NCBI GenBank assembly: GCA_964564865.1
Contig: CAZMDA010000014.1
Location: forward strand, 1-64,000
DNA length: 64,000 nt
From: RBG-16-66-20 sp964564865
Lineage (GTDB): Bacteria > Pseudomonadota > Gammaproteobacteria > Burkholderiales > SG8-39
Reading direction: 5' to 3'
Below the pieces are notes generated by a model. That model saw nothing but the letters and a program-made list of their open reading frames with translations, was not told where the DNA came from and searched no databases. A program made the translations under genes and the position numbers. Positions within the stretch are counted from its first letter, which is position 1. Each line of letters starts with the position of its first letter. Below are positions 1 through 6,673 of this stretch, piece after piece.

Positions 1-80
1 GTCTCCCCTTGTTCGGCAGCTTGCCGAGCGGGGCATTGTAAACTTGCGCCCTCCCACGAGTAACCCCCGAGGAAAAATAA
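1..80. other. Intergenic leader with interrupted stem-loop
   Basis: Non-coding stretch before the first gene. It holds an inverted repeat CGGCA-GCT-TGCCG at 14-26, loosely extended by CCCC before and GGGG after it. This could be the end of an upstream transcription unit, but no T-run follows. GAGG at 69-72 lies 8 nt before the ATG at 81 and serves as ribosome binding site. No convincing sigma-70 promoter was seen. Confidence 0.4.
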
Positions 81-1163
81 ATGAACCGGACGGTCAACAC
101 CATCGTCAAGGCCGAACCGCTCGCGCGCGCCATCGAGGCGGTGGTCCTCGCCGGCGGCAGCGACGCGCGCGAGGCGAGGATCGTCGCGGAGAACCTGGTC
201 ACCGCCAACCTGACGGGGCACGACTCCCACGGCGTGGGCATGATCCCGCGCTACGTCGACTCGCTGCTGGAGGGCGGCCTCAAGGTCAACCAGCACCCGA
301 AGGTGCAGTTCGACGGCGGCGCCATGCTGTCGCTGGACGGCCAGTCGGGCTACGGCCAGGTGATCGGGCTGGAGGCGATGGAACTCGGCATCGCGCGCGC
401 GAAGGAGCACGGCCTGTGCGTGATGGGCCTGGGGCGCGCCCACCACCTGTGCCGCATCGGCCAGTGGGCCGAGCAGGCGGTCGCGGCCGGGCTGGTGTCG
501 CTGCACTTCACCAACGTGATCTCCCGCTCGATCGTCGCGCCCTACGGCGGCGCGGACGCGCGCTTCGGCACCAACCCGGTCACCGTCGGCATCCCGATCC
601 CGAACGAGCCGCCGTTCATCCTCGACATGGCCACCAGCGCGGTGGCGCAGGGCAAGATCCGCGTCGCGCACAACAAGCGCGAGAAGGTTTCGCCGGATTG
701 GCTCATTGACGACCAGGGCAACCCGACGCCGGACCCGAAGTTCGGCGTCGTCGAGCCCTTCGGCGCATTGCGCACCTTCGGCCTGCACAAGGGCTACGGC
801 CTGGCGGTGGTGTGCGAGCTGCTGGGCGGCGCGCTCACCGGCGGCGGCACCTGGCATTCCGACGACCGCTCGAAGAAGCGCGTCTGGAACGGCATGCTCA
901 CCATCCTCATCGACCCGAAGCGCCTGGGCACCGGCGACGTGTTCGCGCAGGAAACCACGGCGTTCCTGGAGTCGCTGCGCAAGTCGCCGGTGGCGCCCGG
1001 CTTCGACAAGGTGCGCATCGCCGGCGAGCCCGAGCGCGAGACGCGGGCGAAGCGCGAGAAGGAGGGCATTCCGGTGGACGCGAACACCTGGGAGGAAATC
1101 GTCGCCGCGGGAGCGAAGCTGAAGCTGGCGCGCGAGACGCTGGAGAAGCTGGTGCGGGGCTAG
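81..1163 (+). CDS. Ldh family (malate/L-lactate/ureidoglycolate-type) NAD(P)-dependent oxidoreductase
   Basis: A 360-residue cytosolic dehydrogenase of the Ldh2/MDH2 fold, which is unrelated to classical Rossmann lactate dehydrogenases and oxidises 2-hydroxy acids with NAD(P). Family marks are GHDSHGV at about 46-52, a His pair at about 121-122 where the catalytic His of the family lies, FGTNP at about 162, DMATS at about 182 and HKGYGLA at about 236. Length is normal for the family. The ATG at 81 has a GAGG site 8 nt upstream. It stands alone before a lipoprotein gene, so context does not identify the substrate. Malate, lactate, ureidoglycolate and sulfolactate enzymes share this fold. Confidence 0.88.
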   Translation: MNRTVNTIVKAEPLARAIEAVVLAGGSDAREARIVAENLVTANLTGHDSHGVGMIPRYVDSLLEGGLKVNQHPKVQFDGGAMLSLDGQSGYGQVIGLEAMELGIARAKEHGLCVMGLGRAHHLCRIGQWAEQAVAAGLVSLHFTNVISRSIVAPYGGADARFGTNPVTVGIPIPNEPPFILDMATSAVAQGKIRVAHNKREKVSPDWLIDDQGNPTPDPKFGVVEPFGALRTFGLHKGYGLAVVCELLGGALTGGGTWHSDDRSKKRVWNGMLTILIDPKRLGTGDVFAQETTAFLESLRKSPVAPGFDKVRIAGEPERETRAKREKEGIPVDANTWEEIVAAGAKLKLARETLEKLVRG

Positions 1164-1229
1164 CCCTTGCAACGGGGTCGGCGCGGCCCCATATTGGCGG
1201 CAACGGACCGGTGTCCGGGAGATTCCGCC

Positions 1230-1826
1230 ATGCGCAGACTGTTCCTCGCCGCTCTCGCCGCGCTCACGCTCTCCGGCTGCGGCTACAACGAGTTCCAGCG
1301 CCTGGACGAAGGCGTCAAGGCCGCCTGGTCCGAGGTGATCAACAACTACCAGCGCCGCGCCGACCTGATCCCGAACCTGGTCGCCACGGTGCAGGGCGCG
1401 GCGGACTTCGAGAAGAGCACGCTGGTGGAGCTCACCAACGCGCGCGCCTCGGTCAGCGCCATCAAGGCGACGCCCGAGCTGGTGAACGATCCCGAGGCGT
1501 TCGCGAAGTTCCAGGCCGCGCAGTCGCAGATGACGGGCGCGCTCTCGCGCCTGCTGGCGGTGGCGGAGAACTACCCGACGCTCACGGCGACCAAGGAGTT
1601 CGGCGAGCTGCGCGCGGAGCTGGCCGGGGCGGAGAACCGCATCACGGTGGCGCGCGGCCGCTACATCAAGGCGGTGGAGGCCTACAACGTCCTCGCGCGC
1701 CAGTTCCCGTCCAACCTGACGGCGATGCTGTTCGGCTACAAGACCAAGGCCAACTTCACCGTGGAGAACGAGAAGGCCATCGCGGCGCCGCCGAAGGTGG
1801 ACTTCTCCAAGCCCGCGGCCAAGTAG
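1230..1826 (+). CDS. LemA family lipoprotein
   Basis: A 198-residue LemA-family protein. The ATG at 1230 is chosen because it gives a lipoprotein signal directly: hydrophobic residues 4-14 then the lipobox LSGC with Cys17. The mature part is helical and carries the family core around residues 20-60 (YNEFQRLDEGVKAAWSEV, then NNYQRRADLIPNLV). It is followed 13 nt later by a TPM-domain gene, an association common for LemA in proteobacteria. The molecular function of LemA is unsettled and an envelope role is likely. The longer frame starting at 1167 lacks a sensible leader. Confidence 0.9.
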   Translation: MRRLFLAALAALTLSGCGYNEFQRLDEGVKAAWSEVINNYQRRADLIPNLVATVQGAADFEKSTLVELTNARASVSAIKATPELVNDPEAFAKFQAAQSQMTGALSRLLAVAENYPTLTATKEFGELRAELAGAENRITVARGRYIKAVEAYNVLARQFPSNLTAMLFGYKTKANFTVENEKAIAAPPKVDFSKPAAK

Positions 1827-1839
1827 TCCGACGCAGCCG

Positions 1840-2682
1840 ATGCGCTTCCTGCTCGCGGCGTGCCTCGCGCTGGCGGGCCTGCTCGGCCCCGACCCCGCCC
1901 GGGCCGAGGTGCCGATCCCGCCGCTCGCGGCGCGCGTCACCGACCTCACCGGCACCCTGAGCGCGCAGCAGAAGGGCGAGCTGGAATCGCGCCTGGCGGC
2001 GTTCGAGGCGAAGCGCGGCAGCCAGATCGCGGTGCTGGTGCTGCCGACCACGAAGCCGGAGGAGATCGAGCAGTTCTCGATCCGCCTCGCGGAGGCCTGG
2101 AAGGTCGGCCGCAAGGGCGTGGACGACGGCGTGATCCTGGTGGTGGCGAAGGACGACCGGCGCCTGCGCATCGAGGTGGGCTACGGCCTCGAGGGCGTGA
2201 TCCCGGACGCGGTCGCCAGGCGCGTGATCGACGAGCGCATCACGCCGCGCTTCCGCGAGGGCGACTTCTTCGGCGGCATCCGCGACGGCGTGGAGCAGCT
2301 GGTGCGGCTGGCCGAGGGCGAGAAGCTGCCGGAGCCGGTTGCGCGGCGCGGCGAGCGCGATCCGGTGTCCGGCCTGTTCGACTACGCGGTGCCGGCGCTG
2401 TTCTTCATCGTCATCGCCGGCGGCCTGCTCAAGCTGCTGCTCGGGCGCTTCGCCGGGTCGCTGGCCACCGGCTTGCTGCTCGGGCTGGCCGCATGGCTGG
2501 TGTTCAACCTGGTGGCCGCCGCCGTCGCCGCGGTGATGGGATTCCTGTTCACCTTCGCCAACACCGGCGCCGGGCGCGGCGGCTGGTCGAGCGGCGGCGG
2601 CCGCTCGGGCGGTGGATCCTCGGGCGGCTGGAGCGGCGGGGGCGGCAGTTTCGGGGGCGGCGGCGCCTCGGGGCGCTGGTAG
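1840..2682 (+). CDS. TPM domain protein (YgcG type) with Gly-rich tail
   Basis: A 280-residue exported membrane protein. Residues 1-22 form a signal peptide ending ARA. A TPM domain spans about 30-160, with GSQIAVLVLPTT and the VDDGVILVV / EVGYGLEGVIPD core. Two hydrophobic segments follow at about 184-203 and 206-236, then a Gly/Ser-rich tail ending GASGRW. TPM domains have been linked to photosystem repair phosphatases in plants and are of unknown activity in bacteria. It lies between lemA and a second TPM gene, all in one direction with short gaps, which suggests one operon acting at the envelope. Confidence 0.88.
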   Translation: MRFLLAACLALAGLLGPDPARAEVPIPPLAARVTDLTGTLSAQQKGELESRLAAFEAKRGSQIAVLVLPTTKPEEIEQFSIRLAEAWKVGRKGVDDGVILVVAKDDRRLRIEVGYGLEGVIPDAVARRVIDERITPRFREGDFFGGIRDGVEQLVRLAEGEKLPEPVARRGERDPVSGLFDYAVPALFFIVIAGGLLKLLLGRFAGSLATGLLLGLAAWLVFNLVAAAVAAVMGFLFTFANTGAGRGGWSSGGGRSGGGSSGGWSGGGGSFGGGGASGRW

Positions 2683-2686
2683 CGCG

Positions 2687-3178
2687 ATGCGCTGGATCCG
2701 GCACCTGTTCCTGGACGAGCTCACGCTGCGGCGCGCGTTCCCCGCCGCGACGCTGGAGGCGGTCGCGCGCGAGGTGGCCCGGCAGGAGCAGCGCCATCGC
2801 GGCGAGTTGCGCGTCGCCATCGAGGGCGGGTTGCCCGTCCAGGCGCTGGCGACCGGGCGCAGCGCGCGCGAGCGCGCGCTGGAGCACTTCGCGCGCCTGC
2901 GCGTCTGGGACACCGAGGACAACGCCGGGGTGCTGGTCTACCTGCTGCTCGCCGACCACCGGGTGGAGATCGTGGCCGACCGCGGCATCCACGCCCGCGT
3001 CGGCGCCGCCGCCTGGGAGACCATCTGCGGGGCGATGCAGCGCGAGTTCGCCGCCGGGCGCCATGAGCAGGGCCTGGTGAGCGGCCTGTCGTCCATCAGC
3101 GACCTGCTGGCGCAGCACTTCCCGGCGCGGGCCGGCGACAACCCGAACGAACTTCCGGACAAGCCGGTCCTGCTTTAG
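2687..3178 (+). CDS. Second TPM domain protein, cytoplasmic or peripheral
   Basis: A 163-residue protein starting at ATG 2687, 4 nt after the preceding stop. The body matches the later part of a TPM domain: ALEHFARLRVWDTEDNAGVL, then LADHRVEIVADRGIHARV and WETICGAMQREF. No signal peptide or membrane segment is visible, unlike its neighbour. Adjacent long and short TPM genes next to lemA are a recurrent arrangement in betaproteobacteria. Function is unknown; a complex with the upstream TPM protein is an inference. Confidence 0.85.
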   Translation: MRWIRHLFLDELTLRRAFPAATLEAVAREVARQEQRHRGELRVAIEGGLPVQALATGRSARERALEHFARLRVWDTEDNAGVLVYLLLADHRVEIVADRGIHARVGAAAWETICGAMQREFAAGRHEQGLVSGLSSISDLLAQHFPARAGDNPNELPDKPVLL

Positions 3179-3194
3179 CTATGCTGGGCGCAGG

Positions 3195-3773
3195 ATGCTC
3201 CTGCGCGCGATCGCGTTCCTGTCCCTGGCCGGTGCCGCGGGCGCGGCCTGCGCCGCGGAGGAGGTGTCCGTCGAGGCCTCGCGCCGCGACGGCGCGATCG
3301 AGGTCCGCGCCCATGCGCTGGTCACGGCCGCCTGGGACACCGTCTGGGGCACGCTCACCGACTACGACCGCCTGCCCGCGTTCATCCCCGGCATGAAGTC
3401 GAGCCGCGTCACCGCGCGCAACGGCCAGGTCGCCGTGGTCGAGCAGGTGGGCGAGGCGCGGTTCCTGTTCTTCAGCTTCCCGATCGAGGTGACGGTGCAG
3501 TCCACCGCGCGGCCGCCGGACGCGATCGACGTCCGCGCGCTGAAGGGCAGCTTCCGGCGCCTGGACGGCGGCTACCGGCTGCGGCAGCTGCCCGCGGGCG
3601 TCATCGAGCTGGTGTGGATCGGCCTGCTGGAGCCCGATTTCGCGCTGCCGCCGCTCTTCGGCGAAGTGCTCATGCGCTCGACCATCGAGGACCAGTTCCT
3701 CGGCATGGTGCGGGAGATCGAGCGCCGCGAGCAGGAGCGGGCGCCGCGGCGCGGCGGCGCGCCGAAGAACTGA
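3195..3773 (+). CDS. Exported SRPBCC (START-like/polyketide cyclase fold) protein
   Basis: A 192-residue protein with an N-terminal signal peptide (about residues 1-21, ending ACAAE) and a START-like lipid-binding domain. Family marks include AWDTVWGTLTDYDRLPAFIPG and the closing LPPLFGEVLMRSTIEDQFLGM helix. This resembles the COQ10/polyketide-cyclase branch, whose members bind hydrophobic ligands. A -10-like TATGCT lies at 3180-3185, 9 nt before the ATG, with CGGACA at 3156-3161, so it may have its own promoter. Substrate is unknown. It converges with the small Cys-rich gene with one base between the stop codons. Confidence 0.82.
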   Translation: MLLRAIAFLSLAGAAGAACAAEEVSVEASRRDGAIEVRAHALVTAAWDTVWGTLTDYDRLPAFIPGMKSSRVTARNGQVAVVEQVGEARFLFFSFPIEVTVQSTARPPDAIDVRALKGSFRRLDGGYRLRQLPAGVIELVWIGLLEPDFALPPLFGEVLMRSTIEDQFLGMVREIERREQERAPRRGGAPKN

Positions 3774-3774
3774 C

Positions 3775-3930
3775 TCAGGCGGGCTTGTCGCCGCCGGGCT
3801 TGGCGGCCTCCTGCGCCTTCGCCGCGTCCTGCGGCGCCTTGTAGTCGCCGATGACGCCCTTCAGCGGGCAGGCGGAGACGATCGCGCACTTGCTGCAGCC
3901 GACGGCCAGTGCAACGGGACAGAGCGTCAT
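3775..3930 (-). CDS. Small Cys-rich protein of unknown function (51 aa)
   Basis: A small gene on the minus strand, start ATG at 3930, stop TGA at 3775-3777. A near-perfect ribosome binding site (GAGGAGGT on the minus strand, about 3936-3943) sits 5 nt before the start. The product has four cysteines at 4, 12, 15 and 21 in the order CP-x6-GC-x2-C-x5-CPLKG, then VIGDYK, then a low-complexity Ala/Lys/Pro tail. The Cys spacing suggests metal or Fe-S binding, which is inference. It follows the alkB-type gene by 10 nt on the same strand and is probably cotranscribed with it. I do not recognise a named family. Confidence 0.72.
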   Translation of the reverse strand: MTLCPVALAVGCSKCAIVSACPLKGVIGDYKAPQDAAKAQEAAKPGGDKPA

Positions 3931-3940
3931 GGGAACCTCC

Positions 3941-4975
3941 TCAGGTGGGACTGCGATCCAACCTTAGCACGCGCGGATTCATCACCGCGAACCACAGCGG
4001 CGGCAGCAGCGCGAGCGGCACCATCGCCGGGTAGCCAGCGGGCAGCTTCGGGCTTTCCGCCTGCGGCTGCAGCGCGGCGTAGGGCCGCCCGGGATTCAGG
4101 TGGTGGTCGGCATGGCGCTGCAGGTGCACCAGGAAACTGTTGCTGAGCCGCTCGTAGGCGTCCCAGGCGTGCGCCGCCGTCGGCCGCTCGTAGCGCCCGT
4201 CGGCCAGCTTCCTGCGCTGCAGGCCGTAGTGCTCGATGTAGTTCACCGCTTCCAGCTGCAGCACCGCGACCGCGGCCTGGCCGAAGAAGAACGCCACCGC
4301 CCAGGGCCCGAAGGCGAGTCCTAGCGTCGCCGCGAGCGCGAGCGTGGCCGCCCAGGGCCGCAGCACCTCGGCGCGATCGAGCTCCCAGGCGTGCGCGAGC
4401 GAACCGAAGAGCGTGCGCGGCAGGAAGCGCCAGAAGGATTCGCCGTAGCGCGCGCTCGCCGGGTCCTCGGGCGTGGCGACGCGCGCGTGGTGGCCGCGGT
4501 TGTGCTCCACGGTGAAGTGGCCGTAGGCGACGCTCGCCAGCAGCAGGCGCGACAGGAACCGGTCCAGCCGCGGCAGCTTGTGCCCCAGCTCGTGCGCGAT
4601 GGTGATGCCGGCGCCGCCGGTGGCGAGGCCCACCGAGGCGGTGAACAGGATCGCGTCGCCCGCGCCCAGGGCGCCGGAGCCGGCCAGCCAGGCGCCCCAG
4701 CCGATCAGCCCCATCTGCAGCGGCACCCAGGCGTGCAGCACGAAGCGGAAGAACGGGCCTTGCTTCAGCCGCTCCACTTCCTCGGGCGAGGAGGGCGCCG
4801 CGTCGCGCCCGAGCGCCATGTCGAGCAGCGGCACGGCGACGAAGAACACCGCGAACGCGTACCAGTACTGGCCGAGGGCGTGGCCGATGACCGGCGCCCC
4901 GGCGACGGTGAGGGCGAGCAGGAAGCGCGCGTCGCGCAGGGCGAAGCCGCGCGCCGGTTCAGCTTGCGAGGACAT
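3941..4975 (-). CDS. alkB: AlkB-type alkane 1-monooxygenase / fatty acid desaturase superfamily
   Basis: A 344-residue integral membrane di-iron oxygenase. It carries the AlkB/XylM histidine boxes HELGHK (128-133), HNRGHH (158-163) and LQRHADHH (285-292), plus the diagnostic NYIEHYG (245-251). Several membrane helices surround these boxes. Members hydroxylate terminal methyl groups of alkanes or aromatic side chains using rubredoxin; no rubredoxin gene is adjacent. The start overlaps the end of the upstream GNAT gene by 17 nt. Somewhat shorter than classical AlkB (about 400), closer to XylM and desaturase-like members, so the substrate is open. Confidence 0.85.
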   Translation of the reverse strand: MSSQAEPARGFALRDARFLLALTVAGAPVIGHALGQYWYAFAVFFVAVPLLDMALGRDAAPSSPEEVERLKQGPFFRFVLHAWVPLQMGLIGWGAWLAGSGALGAGDAILFTASVGLATGGAGITIAHELGHKLPRLDRFLSRLLLASVAYGHFTVEHNRGHHARVATPEDPASARYGESFWRFLPRTLFGSLAHAWELDRAEVLRPWAATLALAATLGLAFGPWAVAFFFGQAAVAVLQLEAVNYIEHYGLQRRKLADGRYERPTAAHAWDAYERLSNSFLVHLQRHADHHLNPGRPYAALQPQAESPKLPAGYPAMVPLALLPPLWFAVMNPRVLRLDRSPT

Positions 4976-5267
4976 CCTGCCAGTCCGGCGTGCGCGCCAG
5001 CACCGCTCGGACGTAGCTGCAGCGCGGCACCAGTTTCACGTTCTCGGCGCGCGCCCAGGTGACGACCGCTTCCACCAGCTGCTTCGCGGCGCCGGAACCG
5101 CGCAGCGAGTCGTCCACCTCGGTGTGGTTCACCGCCACCACGCCGGGACCGCGCGCGGCGTAGAGCAGCTCGCCGACGCGGCGGCCTTCGCGCAGCATGA
5201 CGAAGGCGCCGGAGCCGCCCTCGCGCTGGTGGGTGATGGGCGGGACGAGGGAAGCCGGGGTGTCCAT
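4959..5267 (-). CDS. Small GNAT-fold N-acetyltransferase (YjdJ type)
   Basis: A 102-residue minimal GNAT domain. It contains the strand pair GELLYAARGPGVVAVNHTEVDD, the acetyl-CoA loop region LRGSGAAKQLV, and the closing ARAENVKLVPRCSYV segment typical of the short YjdJ/Gcn5-related family. Acceptor substrate is unknown. It overlaps the alkB-type gene downstream, so the two are translationally linked. TTTAAA at 5276-5281 on the minus strand lies 8 nt before the ATG and may be a -10 box. Confidence 0.85.
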   Translation of the reverse strand: MDTPASLVPPITHQREGGSGAFVMLREGRRVGELLYAARGPGVVAVNHTEVDDSLRGSGAAKQLVEAVVTWARAENVKLVPRCSYVRAVLARTPDWQDVLAS

Positions 5268-5343
5268 GCCCCCAGTTTAAACGTGCTCGGTATGCCGGGT
5301 CGCAATGTGCACGATCGTGCACATGTGCGCCAAGTCCATGGCG

Positions 5344-6117
5344 TCAGCGGATGGCCTCGACCGCCGCCGTGAAGACGTATCCCGCGCCGCGTTCCGTGCG
5401 GATGATCCCGGTACCCGTGCTGCTGTCTCCGAGCCTGCGGCGCAGGCGCCCGACCTGGACGTCGATGGAGCGGTCGTAGACCTCGTCGTTGTGCAGCCTC
5501 GACAGATCCAGCAATTGCTCGCGCGACAGAACGCGCTGCGGCGAGGCGAGAAAGGCCACCAGCAGGTTGAATTCGCTGTTGGTGAGCGCCACGGACTCGC
5601 CGTCGGCGTTCTTCAAGCGGCGCAGGCGCACGCTAAGCTCCATGCCGGCGAAACGGTAGGCGCGAATCTTCGACAGGCCGTCGGCCACGGTTTGCTGGGC
5701 ACGGGCGCGGCGCAGCAGGGCGCGGATCCGCGCCAGCAGCTCGCGGGGCGAAAACGGCTTGGTGAGGTAGTCGTCGGCGCCCAGCTCGAGGCCCATGACG
5801 CGGTCGGCCTCGTCCTTGCGGCCGGTCAGCATGATGATCGGAATCCCGGAGTGCTCTCTCAGGCGGCGGGCGATCTGCATGCCGTCCTCTCCGGGCAGCT
5901 TCAGGTCGAGCACGATCAAGTCGACGGCCTCGCGCTCCAGGATCGCGCTTACTTCTGCGCCGCCTGCCTGCCCGGTGACCCGCATGTCGTAGTCCCCGAG
6001 GTAGTCCGTGATCAGCTTGCGGATATCGGGGTCGTCGTCCACGACCAGTACGTGCGTGGACGCAGCATCCGGTGGGGGCATCAGGCCCTTCATGCGGTCA
6101 GGCTCCAGGAGGCGCAT
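5344..6117 (-). CDS. OmpR/PhoB-type two-component response regulator
   Basis: A 257-residue regulator. The receiver domain (about 21-135) has the acidic triad VVDDD, phosphoacceptor D71 in LIVLDLKLPGEDG, T98 and K120 (LTKPF). The winged-helix output (about 165-255) shows LTNSEFNLLVAFLASPQRVLSREQLL and the RTERGAGYVF wing. Downstream starts at ATG 6093 or 6081 are more likely than 6117, because the regulator consensus begins near residue 20. It is divergent from the receiver and hybrid kinase genes, which are its probable partners. Inverted repeats at 6122-6134 and 6158-6170 lie in the shared upstream region. Confidence 0.9.
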   Translation of the reverse strand: MRLLEPDRMKGLMPPPDAASTHVLVVDDDPDIRKLITDYLGDYDMRVTGQAGGAEVSAILEREAVDLIVLDLKLPGEDGMQIARRLREHSGIPIIMLTGRKDEADRVMGLELGADDYLTKPFSPRELLARIRALLRRARAQQTVADGLSKIRAYRFAGMELSVRLRRLKNADGESVALTNSEFNLLVAFLASPQRVLSREQLLDLSRLHNDEVYDRSIDVQVGRLRRRLGDSSTGTGIIRTERGAGYVFTAAVEAIR

Positions 6118-6310
6118 CGGGGTCGATACTCGACGGCAGGCATGGCCTGAGTATGTTCCCGCGACGCGGGGCGCATGTCATCCGTCATATTGCGGCATCA
6201 CCCGGTCATGCTGGCTGAGGCACTGGCGCTTACCTTACCCGAAACTTACATTCACGGGCGCAGGCGGTGCGGCCGGGCGCAAGCTCGAGGCCGCGACACT
6301 GCCGGGAGCA
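6118..6310. promoter_or_regulatory. Divergent intergenic region with two inverted repeats
   Basis: This 193-nt region separates the minus-strand response regulator from the plus-strand receiver/kinase pair. It contains GTCGA-TAC-TCGAC at 6122-6134 and CCCGCG-A-CGCGGG at 6158-6170. Either could be an operator for the regulator encoded next door, though OmpR-type proteins more often bind direct repeats. No strong -35/-10 pair was recognised. Confidence 0.35.
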
Positions 6311-6673
6311 ATGGTGTACGGAAAGGGCTGTATTCTTGTCCTCGAAACGGACGAACTCATTCGAGAGCTGCTCGTGCGCTGGCTTGGCGATGAAGGTTTC
6401 GGCGTCTTGGCACGGCCCCCTGGAGCGCGCCTGACCAGGGGGAAGTCGATCCGCCTGGTCATCGCCGACCTGTCCGATCCCCGGCATGCCTACGCCCAGA
6501 TTGCAGCATTGAAGTCCATGTACGGCGCCCCGGTGCTCGCGCTATCGGCGCGCTTTCGACGCGGCCTCGGCGGCTCGCGGGAGGCGGCGCAGCGGCTGGA
6601 AGTGAGCGGTACGTTGCCCAAGCCATTCACGCGGGCGGAGCTGTTGGCTGCAGTGCACGAGGCGCTGGCGTGA
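6311..6673 (+). CDS. Stand-alone receiver domain protein
   Basis: A 120-residue single-domain response regulator, start ATG 6311. The acidic pocket reads LETDE (12-15) in place of the usual DD pair. The phosphoacceptor is probably D53 (LVIADLSDP), with S79 and K104 (LPKPF) in the switch positions. No output domain is present. Its stop overlaps the GTG of the hybrid kinase (GTGA at 6670-6673), so the two are translationally coupled. It probably acts as a phosphate shuttle or sink for that kinase, by analogy with other single-domain receivers. Confidence 0.8.
   Translation: MVYGKGCILVLETDELIRELLVRWLGDEGFGVLARPPGARLTRGKSIRLVIADLSDPRHAYAQIAALKSMYGAPVLALSARFRRGLGGSREAAQRLEVSGTLPKPFTRAELLAAVHEALA

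Noticed and set aside
1167..1229. Upstream extension of the LemA gene to the ATG at 1167
   Set aside because: It would put 21 polar residues before a clear lipoprotein signal peptide; ATG 1230 gives the correct N-terminus.
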